Of a stretch of 64,000 bases of DNA, positions 39,750 through 48,396 are shown piece by piece. The notes under the pieces are model-generated. The model did no database searches. It worked only from the letters and a program-made list of their open reading frames with translations, and had not been told where the DNA came from. The DNA comes from Leishmania martiniquensis. Taxonomy: Eukaryota; Euglenozoa; Kinetoplastea; Trypanosomatida; Trypanosomatidae. Both the position numbers and the translations under genes were made by a program. The stretch spans positions 62,001 to 126,000 of the forward strand of contig NC_090165.1 of the NCBI RefSeq assembly GCF_017916325.1. Direction: 5' to 3'. The number at the start of each line of letters is the position of its first letter. Within the stretch, counting starts at the first letter, position 1.

Positions 39750-41471
39750 TTATGCGTCCTCGCTGCTGTCGCCGCTCAAGCGGGGTCCGTCGCTGCCATG
39801 GCTAATACTGTGAGAGCGCCCGCAGTCGCTCTGTGACCCGACGAAGCGCTTCAACGAGACGGAAGTGATGAGCACCAGCCCCACCGTCAAGGCGAATAGT
39901 GCACACGCTGTCATGGCCGTGGCGGAGCTGCCCCGCAGTGCACTGCTGCCGCCTCCACATGTGCCGTCCTCCTCGCCGGGGCCGCGTTTGTGCCCTCGAA
40001 GAGAGCGCTCGCGGAGGCGCCGGATCTCCAGCTGTAACGTGCGCACTCGATCGCCGTACGCATCGATGCCCTTCGCCATTCCTCTGTATTTCTCATAAAA
40101 ATCGCCGAGGAGAGCGCGCGTGCGGTTGAGCTCCAGGGCCAGGCAGTGCTCCCGCTGCGCCAGCAGCATTAGTTCGTGCTGCATGCTGCGCTGCTGCCTA
40201 AGGAGTCGGGTAAGAAGGGATGCGCCGGCGCTTTGATAGAGAGACTTGGATGCAGAGACACCCTTGCAGTAGGCAGTCCTCACAGAGGAGGCAGAGACGC
40301 CAGTGGGGGCGGTGACGGCTGTGAAGCTGGAGGCGCCGCACGCACACGGGCCCCACAAAGAGGCCGCGTCTGAGGTAGTGCACTGCAGAGACGTGTTCCA
40401 GTGCATGAGCTGCACAGCATTGCAGATCGGCGACTGCAGGGCAGAAACAGTTGCCGCAAGAGCGACGGCGTTGCTTGATGAAGGACCCTTCGTATCTGCA
40501 TCAGGCGGGAATGGCAGCTCCACATCGGCTGGCACGGCCATGTGCACAGGGACCATAAGAAGGTCCTCAGCGTCGACCCCCTTTGGAGTTGCGGCAGCCG
40601 CAGTGGCACCGTCCCACATACCTGACTCGAGCCTGTCGATCGACGCCGCGGGCATTCGATCATCATTGGCAGGAGTGGTGCCGCTCCTTGATGGAGCGGC
40701 GCTGCTGCCAGTCGCTGGACGCGCCGCCACGTCACCCAAAGTTGAGGGAAGTGCCTTTGGGTGAAATCGATCCGTACCCGGTGAGCCGCGGAGGCCGCCG
40801 CTGAGATACGCCGGCTCTTCGTCCGCATCCACAGAGTCCTCGTCGAACCGCGTCAGGGTCTCCAACGCGTCGATGCCGTACACCTGGAAGGAGGTCATCG
40901 TACACCACGGCTCCGGCCCGTACGAGGTCGCCCACTGCAGCTTGATGAAGCGCACCTGAGTGCATGGCTTGACTTCGAAGTATTGGTGGCCACGCCGCTG
41001 CTCCGCCTCAAAGCGCCCCAGCACAAACCAGGTGGAGGTCGGGTACTTCAGACTGCCAAGCAACGTGAAGTTGCGCACACCGCTGCTAAAGTGCTCAGCA
41101 TTCCGCACCATCACAGCCCGAACCTCCACATCTCGGATTAGCTGCACCACGAACTGCTTCCTTGGTGCATCACATGGGCACAGCACGTATTTGTTCGAGC
41201 TGTCGCTAATAAGCGCCGAGCCTCCTTGGCACGATGCAGGCTCCGTCGACACCACCGCGGCCCCGAGGTACAGCGAGGCAAAGTTGGTCGAGAGGCCAGG
41301 GGCCAAGTTCCGGTGTGCGTGCTTAAACGAAGGCAGCGGCGGCGTCGTGGCCGCTGCAGAGGAGTTGCGCTGCCCCACAACGCTCAGCAACTCCAACTGA
41401 GCGAAAAGAAGAAGGCACAGCGGCAGCAGCAGCAGCGCACACAGCACCGCCAGTCGCTCCTCTGGCATCAT
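39750..41471 (-). CDS. SUN-domain membrane protein, Slp1/SUCO type
   Basis: The 573-residue product from MMPEERLAVL has an N-terminal hydrophobic signal or anchor (about 8-29), a SUN domain at about 62-200, a variable acidic linker, a helical coiled-coil-like region (about 440-500) and a membrane helix close to the C-terminus (about 525-547). The SUN domain matches the mid-SUN/Slp1-SUCO branch: NFASLYLGAAVV, YVLCPCDAPRKQFVVQL, NAEHFSSGVRNFTLLGS, then SYGPEPWCTMTSFQVYG. Yeast Slp1 acts with Emp65 in the ER to guard folding of soluble proteins, while classical SUN proteins bridge the nuclear envelope; the Cys pair and the SYG-E/P-C motif favour the ER-type branch. The longer frame to 41720 was rejected as UTR. 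TAT-like N-glycosylation sites are few. Confidence 0.85.
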   Translation of the reverse strand: MMPEERLAVLCALLLLPLCLLLFAQLELLSVVGQRNSSAAATTPPLPSFKHAHRNLAPGLSTNFASLYLGAAVVSTEPASCQGGSALISDSSNKYVLCPCDAPRKQFVVQLIRDVEVRAVMVRNAEHFSSGVRNFTLLGSLKYPTSTWFVLGRFEAEQRRGHQYFEVKPCTQVRFIKLQWATSYGPEPWCTMTSFQVYGIDALETLTRFDEDSVDADEEPAYLSGGLRGSPGTDRFHPKALPSTLGDVAARPATGSSAAPSRSGTTPANDDRMPAASIDRLESGMWDGATAAAATPKGVDAEDLLMVPVHMAVPADVELPFPPDADTKGPSSSNAVALAATVSALQSPICNAVQLMHWNTSLQCTTSDAASLWGPCACGASSFTAVTAPTGVSASSVRTAYCKGVSASKSLYQSAGASLLTRLLRQQRSMQHELMLLAQREHCLALELNRTRALLGDFYEKYRGMAKGIDAYGDRVRTLQLEIRRLRERSLRGHKRGPGEEDGTCGGGSSALRGSSATAMTACALFALTVGLVLITSVSLKRFVGSQSDCGRSHSISHGSDGPRLSGDSSEDA

Positions 41472-41876
41472 GGTGCTCGCATCGAGACAGCGTGGTGAGG
41501 GGGACGCGCGATGCAGCGACACGCTCAGGCTGCAGCAAGGGGGAGTGATATCCCGAGATGGAGGCGTGGAAGAGGCTTTGATCTGTGCCGCAGTAGCCGA
41601 CAAATGTGCTCCTTCGAGCACTTCCTTAGCAGGGAGTGAGAGTGTCAGAGGTGCGAGGGGATTGCAGGGAGGCCACCAACGGCAGGGGGTGAAGCGCGCA
41701 TCTTTCGCAGGAAAATACACGCGCGTATAGTTGTACGTCCCTTCCCGCTAGCGCACACGCAAGCGCGACTCGGCCTGCCGGTGGGGTTGTTCGCCGGCCA
41801 GTATGCAACGGGCAGCGTAAAACGCATAGCCGAGACAAGTCCCGGGTCTTCGAGCCGCCTGCATTGCTTTGTGTAA

Positions 41877-41904
41877 GTGTGTGTGTGTGTGTGTGTGTGT
41901 GTGT
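41877..41904. repeat. TG dinucleotide repeat
   Basis: About 14 uninterrupted TG units in the spacer upstream of the SUN-domain gene. Confidence 0.8.
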
Positions 41905-43847
41905 CGCACCTTGCAGAGAACAGCGAGCGCAGAAGAGCCGACCGCATGACTATGAGACCGCCGCTCCATTAGGCGAACAGGGAAAAAAGGAGGAAAGGGC
42001 CGCTAATGCGCCACATAGGCCGCCGTCATCGGCGTGATGCGTCCGTGGTGTACTTGCCACGGAGCACTGGCACCATTCGCTCCGCCGGCCCCGGGAGTAG
42101 CAGCCGTGCCCCTCTGAGAAACAACCCGCGCCAGTGAGCCGGCATCATCACGGCTCGTGCCAACAGCCGCTCAGTCGCCCTGAAAGACACTCGCGTGACA
42201 CCGATTGCCGCGCCTCACGCCGATTCCCTGCACCGTTACGTGGCGATCTTTTTCGTCTTCGACACAGGCGGTCGCAACCTGCCACTGCGCACGGGACCTG
42301 CAAGAGGCCACGCTGATGGAGGGGCGACGGCGACAGTGTCACTGCTAAGAGTCACGCTGAGCTGGCCTGCGGCCTCCATCTCCCACACCACCGCCGGCTG
42401 CGCTGATCGGCACATGCCTTCAAGCTTCATGTCGCCCATCCACACAGCAGCCTCCGCATCCACAGCAAGTCACGCAGCGTGGGAGAGGGGTCGCCCGCGA
42501 CCGCGGCAGCCGCCATTCGCATCCTCTCGAGGCTCGCGCAAAACCCTCTCGGCACGACGCTCAGCTGAGCGGCCATCCCCACCAGCGGTGCGGAGAGGGT
42601 TGCCTTCGCCCTTCAGGCGTGCCCGCCTCACAGCACGACGCTGTTCACATCCCTCACACACCACCTGCGCTGCACAGAGCGCTCGGCCGGTATGCTCGCC
42701 TGCACCCCCCCACTCCTTTGTAGCCACAAGATGAGTCGTCGCCAAGTACGGCCGCGTTCTTCACCCACCACGGGCAAGGTGCAGCCTGCCACACAACGGC
42801 GAAGGCCGCCGCACCCCGCACTGCCTGTCATCTCTAGCGCTGCAGCACCCGTTATGGTGGTATCTGCATCCCCCTGCGACTCAGCGGGCACGCGCTCTCC
42901 TTCTCCAACGCCCTCCCTGCCATACCCCTCCTCGCGATAGAGCATCGGGCCTGTGAGGGCTGTCACCCACCCATCACGCGAGCAGTCGCTGCCTGAGTGC
43001 GGGCCGGCGCGTGCCGCATCAGCGCAAGGAGCGGAGGAAGTCTAAGTCACCGCCTGCAGCTAGAGCTGCGCCGGTCAGGGGTGGGCCTCCCAGCCCTGGG
43101 ATCGTAGGATCGTGTTGGCATGCCCATGTCCTCGCGGCGGGCATAGGGCGGAGAGTGGGGGCTGCGGGCCGCTCGCCACAGGCCGCTGCGCGTCCATTTC
43201 AGATGGCCCTTTATGCCGGCTGCTTAAGCGCAGAGGGGCGCCCGTGGATCTTCCTCGGCATGGCGTAATTCGCGACTGAGCCCAACAGGCACCGCAATCC
43301 ATTGCACCACAGTTCCACCAAAGCTCTTCCTGAGCCCCCGTCCGCTTCTCCCCACAGTGGGCGCACGCGCCGGCCGTGAAGCTGCTGAGAGTGGCTTCCA
43401 GATCGGAGTTGTCGGCGGAGCCCTCGAGGCGAGGCATGCACGCCTTCGACACCTGCCACCACCCCACCCCCATCAGCAGCGCGCCGCATCAATCATACGC
43501 TATGAGAGACGCCACGCGCGTGGGTCGTCGGCCTTTCACCAGTCCTAGAGGCCTATGAGCTGCGACCGGTCGCTTGCGATAATGTTAGCGGCCTGTGCAA
43601 TCCCACTGCCACAAGAGGCATGATCGCGCATGCCGCACCCATGTGCAGGTGCTTCCTGTGAGATCAGCTCAACAGAAGCGCAGTCTTGCTCGCGTCTTAC
43701 GCTGTACAGCCACATAAGGTGCGCCCCATTCGAGTACAGTTCCTTGTGTAGGAGGAGGAGGAGGGCGACGGAATATGGTGGGTACCGCATGGCGCTAAAG
43801 GTTTCTGAGCGTCGTTGGCCAATTAGCTGTGGAACAGGTACACCGTC

Positions 43848-44321
43848 TGCTGATGCAGCACAAACCTCAGCGCGCCGTGACGTTGCATTGGTGCGGCGCC
43901 CCACTCTCTGCGGACGGAGGCCAGGCAGCCGCTCTTTCCCTCTACCCCTGCGGGCGCCGAGCCGCCCCTCTCGTGGTGGCAGGGCCGACCATGTGCGACG
44001 TGCGGAGATCAGAGCGACGCCCCGCTGCGCATGTCGGCGGCCGAGGCCTGGATGGCGCTGCCCCCCGGGCCACATGCGACCGTGGGCACGTCTGCGCCAT
44101 CCGAATGGTGGGCAGAGCGTCAGCGGGACTCGAGCGCATCCCACTCGGCCCACCCACTGCCTCGTGGTGGTGTGCAGCCGGAGCCGCGCCGAGGTGGACG
44201 CAGGGCGTGACGCCCTGGGAGGCTGGTGGGCGGCTGAGTCGGCGGGGTTGCTGTCGCGCGCGTCCACCGCTGCCTTGCACCACGAACGCGCGTGGAGGCC
44301 CGCAACAGTGCCGGGCAGAGT
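43848..44321 (-). mobile_element. Interspersed repeat copy A (474 bp), probable SIDER2-class retroposon
   Basis: Compared base by base, this segment is the exact reverse complement of 51264-51737, with abrupt loss of similarity at both ends. Its inner part also matches 47874-48203 in inverted orientation. Size, GC-rich non-coding nature and location 109 nt past a stop codon fit the SIDER2 retroposons of Leishmania 3' UTRs. No poly(A) tail or target-site duplication was found. Strand is given as the one on which it reads like copy C on plus; true sense orientation is unknown. The class assignment is an inference from texture and context; the repeat itself is directly visible. Confidence 0.85.
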
Positions 44322-44429
44322 TTCGACTCGGGTGCCGTGCAACAGAGACAGAGAGAGCCGGCGCAGTGAATGTGGGAGCAAGGAGGCTTCGATTCACCCT
44401 CGCGCATCACCCCCGCACGCCACCACATG

Positions 44430-47027
44430 TCAAGAGCCGAAGAGGCCATCTGCGTCAGCCGAGGTGGTCGGCTTCGACGGCGGAGAAGCTGTCTCAGGGT
44501 TCAAAGCTAGGTCACTAAAGAGCTCGTCGAACTCGGCGTCAATGCTCGCAGCGATGCGCGACGCAGACTCGGTGCGCGCCGCTTTGGCTGCAGGTGAGGG
44601 AGCAGAGGCCGCTGGAGGCGACGCTTGCTCCCGAGACCCTGCCATTGTCGTCGCCGCCAGTGATGGTGCGGGTGCTGGCGGGTACTGGCGTTCGGGAGTC
44701 GAGACGGTGATCGATGAGGGCGCCGCTGCAGGCGCTGAAAGCGCCGTCTCGCTTGCAGGCAGTGCCGACGCAGTCACCACTACGCCGCGCAGCGGCCTAG
44801 TCGGGATCGACGTGATGAGGTCCAGATCCTCTTCTTCACTATACTCGCCCAGTGAGAACGCCTGCTGTGGCTGCTGTGATGGCTGCGAGGCAGCGGCGTG
44901 AGCTAGTGCCGCTGGAGCAGCAGCTTTGACCCTCGTGAGGCGCTGCGACGTCGCTGACGGAGCGCTAACTGAGAAGGGCCCTGTGTCGTCTGTAAAGGAG
45001 GGCGCTGCACTGCTGCTGGCGCTCGCGGTCGTCTGAGTGGACGCAAGCTTGTCGCCGGCAGCTGAAAGCACTGCCGATGCGTGCGCTCGGGTCTCGCCGA
45101 GGCTGTCACGGAAGCGCTGCATCACTCCCCAGCCCCACGAGCCGGCCGCCGCCACGCCTGTCTGCGCCTTTGTGCGCAGCTCCAGGGCCTTCTGCCGTAC
45201 CTCCATCCCCTCTATTTTCGCGAGATAGTCCGACACGCCGCTGAAAGCGGCGGAGATCGCGTGCGCCGTGTCGGACGCCTGCTGGGCCCAGTCGATGCTC
45301 GATAGGCCCCGCTTGCCCGTTGCACTCTGGAGGGCCGCCGTAGCCGCGGGGCTCATGATGACGTCAATGACGTGATTGCGGAGCAGCGGAATCGTCGTCT
45401 TGAAGCCGCCCGGTACGATGCACACGAACGGGAACGCCTCACGGTTGACGAGATAAAGGGCGAAGACCTTCAGCAGGTTCACCTCCTCCACGATCGGCCG
45501 CCCGGTGGCGAAGAGTGCCAGCGGGTGCCCACGGCAGGACTCGAGTCGCCGCATCGCCTCCGCGAGGCCCTCCTGCTCGTAGCCGAGGACGTCCCCCACG
45601 AGGATGGCCGTGGGCAGCCGCACATATTCGAAGCTCTCCTGCGAGCGGCAGTCAACGATGATGTACTCGCGCGAGGGAAGCAGATCTTTCCCGCCGTCTG
45701 CCGCCGCGCTGCGCTTCGCGAAGGCGGAGGCGAGGTCGAACCGCTCCAGCGGTAGGCTTGGTGTCTGAGCGTAGTACTGCTGCAGCTCCTCCGGCGTCTT
45801 GTTCAGCAGGCCGACATCCGGGTATAGGCAGAAGTCCAGCATGCGCTGCGCGGAGAGCGGTGTGATACGGTAGAGTAGATCCGCATTCTGCAGCAGCGAC
45901 TTCCCGCTCCACACACACGTCGGGGCGGTGGCGCGGCCGTCTACCAAGCCGGGGTCGATCGCGTCTGCCTTGCACGCAGGCAGGGTGAACCTCATCTTGT
46001 CGAGGTGCTGTGTCAGCTCCTGCTTCGTGCTCAAGGCCATGAGCGACCGACGGTGGGTAATGAGGTAGGCGTGTGCCACGTAGGGGATCATGGCGGGGTC
46101 GCCCAGGATGAACACCCAATCCAGCACCTTCAGTGCTGCATCGTAGTCGGACTGCAGGACCAGCAGGCGCCGCGACCACTCCAACATGTACCTCCCCGCG
46201 TCCACCTGCTGCTGGTCCATGTGGGTGGCGAGCCGTGGGTCGAAAAACTGGAGCATCAATCGCAGCAGCGACGCCGCCGCCGGCTCGTACAGGCGAGAGG
46301 CCGCTGGCACGAGAAAGTCTTTCTGCAGCACGCAGAGAAGTCGATAGAGGGTACGCAGAAGCACGTCCTTCTCAGTGGAACAGCTACCGGCAACCACGTA
46401 CGTTACGCACAGGACGACCTCGCTCGTCTCAGCATTGAAGTTGAAGGCCGTGACTGTGTCCAGCCGACAGAACAGGCCAGCGAGTTCGTCGGCTGTGACG
46501 TGGAGGGTGGCGGGGAAGAGTGCGACCGCTTGCTCCGCTAATTGCACATGTTCCTCGAGTGCCCGCTGTGTATACACCGCCCAGTCCTCGTGCTCGCCTA
46601 CCTCACTCTGCATCTCCGCGCCGTCAGTGTCGTCGAGGAGAAGCAGACAGTACAGCTGAAACCGCTGCGAGCGAGTAAGCACATTGGAGAGCTGCGGAAC
46701 GCGCATGCACATCCTCTGCACATGAGGTAAAGAGGCACCACGGCGCCTCGCCGTCTCCGCATTGCCGCTGTCACTGTCGAGCAGCTGCACCAGTGCCGCC
46801 AGCGCACTCTGAATCTTGGACTCTCCTGGTGATTGGGGAGAAGACGTTGCCTCTGCCGCTGTCGCCGCAGCCGATTCCGCATCCCCCATCTTCTCATCTG
46901 GTGCACCCTCAGCAACCGCCACGCCTTCCGCCAGCTCGGCCGTTAGCGAAGGCGGCGCGAAGGTTGGGGCGGCCTCCACCTCTGGCGCGTGCGCGGCCGC
47001 GTCCTTTGTGGTCTCGCTGCTGCTCAT
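44430..47027 (-). CDS. TBC1D23-like protein: TBC domain plus rhodanese-like domain
   Basis: The 865-residue product begins MSSSETTKDAAAH with an acidic, disordered N-terminus (about 1-105). Residues about 110-385 form a helical TBC (Rab-GAP-like) domain, with LTRSQRFQLYCLLLLDD, the helix LARLM-type segment LLRLMLQFFDPRLATHMD, and WVFILGDPAMIPYVAHAYL. The arginine- and glutamine-finger motifs of active GAPs are not visible. A rhodanese-like domain follows (about 445-560: YIIVDCRSQESFEYVRLPTA, later FATGRPI) without the catalytic Cys. The C-terminus is long, low-complexity and Ser/Ala-rich, ending in FDELFSDLALNPE-type acidic helices. TBC1D23 in animals has this order and works at the trans-Golgi in capture of endosome-derived vesicles through golgins and the WASH complex; a similar role is inferred. 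Copy A of the repeat lies in its 3' flank. Confidence 0.82.
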   Translation of the reverse strand: MSSSETTKDAAAHAPEVEAAPTFAPPSLTAELAEGVAVAEGAPDEKMGDAESAAATAAEATSSPQSPGESKIQSALAALVQLLDSDSGNAETARRRGASLPHVQRMCMRVPQLSNVLTRSQRFQLYCLLLLDDTDGAEMQSEVGEHEDWAVYTQRALEEHVQLAEQAVALFPATLHVTADELAGLFCRLDTVTAFNFNAETSEVVLCVTYVVAGSCSTEKDVLLRTLYRLLCVLQKDFLVPAASRLYEPAAASLLRLMLQFFDPRLATHMDQQQVDAGRYMLEWSRRLLVLQSDYDAALKVLDWVFILGDPAMIPYVAHAYLITHRRSLMALSTKQELTQHLDKMRFTLPACKADAIDPGLVDGRATAPTCVWSGKSLLQNADLLYRITPLSAQRMLDFCLYPDVGLLNKTPEELQQYYAQTPSLPLERFDLASAFAKRSAAADGGKDLLPSREYIIVDCRSQESFEYVRLPTAILVGDVLGYEQEGLAEAMRRLESCRGHPLALFATGRPIVEEVNLLKVFALYLVNREAFPFVCIVPGGFKTTIPLLRNHVIDVIMSPAATAALQSATGKRGLSSIDWAQQASDTAHAISAAFSGVSDYLAKIEGMEVRQKALELRTKAQTGVAAAGSWGWGVMQRFRDSLGETRAHASAVLSAAGDKLASTQTTASASSSAAPSFTDDTGPFSVSAPSATSQRLTRVKAAAPAALAHAAASQPSQQPQQAFSLGEYSEEEDLDLITSIPTRPLRGVVVTASALPASETALSAPAAAPSSITVSTPERQYPPAPAPSLAATTMAGSREQASPPAASAPSPAAKAARTESASRIAASIDAEFDELFSDLALNPETASPPSKPTTSADADGLFGS

Positions 47028-48396
47028 CGCCGGGATAACCGCACTGGGGAAACGGACTAGAAAAGCTATGGAGATGGTCGCTGTGAGAAGGGAACGCCAA
47101 GGAAGAGTTCGCTATTTCCGGGCAGTACTGCGGCGTGTGCACGCATAGGCGTATTCCACGGAGAAGGGAGTGAGCGGTTGGGGAAAAAGGGGGGCGCCAC
47201 ACAAAGGATGGAGTCAAGAGGACAGAGAGAAGGGGCGCGGCGGTGGGGGGCGGAGGAGAAGTGGTAATGCGCACGAGGCCAGCCAAGGGCAGTTTCTCAA
47301 GCAGACCTCCTGCGGCTGTTGGATTCGCCTAGCCGCCTCTGCGCTGCAACCTCAGAGGGGCCTCGCCGGCGTATGCACACCCTTGCTGCAGTAGCGCTAG
47401 CCACGCCCACAGAGTCACCAGTCGGGCAGCTCCGCGGCCACATCGGCTGAGCAGCGACCATTCGAAGCACTTGCATACCCCCCCTTCATCAATCGGCATC
47501 CCCGCTTCTCGTGCGGGCCTTGCTTTACGGCAGCTGATGCGGATCGTTGCCCTCCACATCCAGCGAGAGAGCACACCAGCAAACCTAACGAAGACTGAGG
47601 GAAGAAAACGAAATATGAGAACTAAAAGCCCGCCAACAATAGGTTTAGCGCTCCATCGCACCCATTCCTCATGCATGCGGTACCTAAGCCGAGCCTGCTT
47701 TCGACCCGCCTCCAACACTGTCACGCGCCTCCGTGCGCGTGGTGGCAGTGCGGGGGCGACGCAGCGCCAGGCACGCGCTGTGGCACGGCCAACACAGTCA
47801 TCTGAGCACCCACTCTCACGCAGTCTCTAGTGACGCATGTGCACACATACCGCCTCGCAGGCTGCCTCACAGCCCGCCCACCAGCCTCCCAGGGCGTCAC
47901 GCCCTGCGTCCACCTCGGCGCGGCTCCGGCTGCACACCACCACGAGGCAGTGGGTGGGCCGAGTGGGATGCGCTCGAGTCCCGCTGACGCTCTGCCCACC
48001 ATTCGGATGGCGCAGACGTGCCCACGGTCGCATGTGGCCCGGGGGGCAGCGCCATCCAGGCCTCGGCCGCCGACATGCGCAGCGGGGCGTCGCTCTGATC
48101 TCCGCACGTCGCACATGGTCGGCCCTGCCACCACGAGAGGGGCGGCTCGGCGCCCGCAGGGGTAGAGGGAAAGAGCGGCTGCCTGGCCTCCGTCCGCAGA
48201 GAGGGGCTCACGAGCAAGCGGAGTGGGGAGCAGTGGGGGAAGCGGGAAGTAGGACGAAGCGTGAAGGGGAGCCTGTGGGTGCAACCAAGGAGGGGGGAGG
48301 CTGAAAGACTGTGCGCAGGTCCACACGTACCCCGAGGGATCGAAAGGCTGTCGATCATTGCTTCCTCTGTCATCACTCTTTGTGGCTGAATGTTTG
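47028..48396. other. Spacer between KU80 and TBC1D23-like gene
   Basis: Contains repeat copy B at 47874-48203 and, near 47044-47045, a plausible splice acceptor AG for the TBC1D23-like gene preceded by a short pyrimidine tract. GC-rich sequence at 47690-47873 abutting copy B may be part of a longer, older element. No gene supported. Confidence 0.5.
47874..48203 (+). mobile_element. Interspersed repeat copy B (330-bp core)
   Basis: Identical by eye to the inner 330 bp of copy C, in the same plus orientation, and to copy A inverted. It lacks the outer ~89 and ~55 bp of the 474-bp unit and is flanked by unrelated sequence on both sides. It lies 194 nt past the KU80 stop, within the probable KU80 3' UTR. 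Confidence 0.85.

Larger units (their letters stand above)
41472..44429. other. 3-kb spacer between TBC1D23-like gene and SUN gene
   Basis: No gene supported. It carries a TG repeat at 41877-41904 and repeat copy A at 43848-44321. Segments at 42360-43550 have the GC-rich, open-frame-rich texture of degenerate retroposon remnants, but I could not align them to the three clear repeat copies. Most of it should be 3' UTR of the TBC1D23-like mRNA. Confidence 0.5.

Noticed and set aside
43630..44901. Plus-strand open frame of 423 codons
   Set aside because: Created by the GC-rich repeat copy A and the antisense of the TBC1D23-like C-terminus; similar open frames recur in copies B and C.
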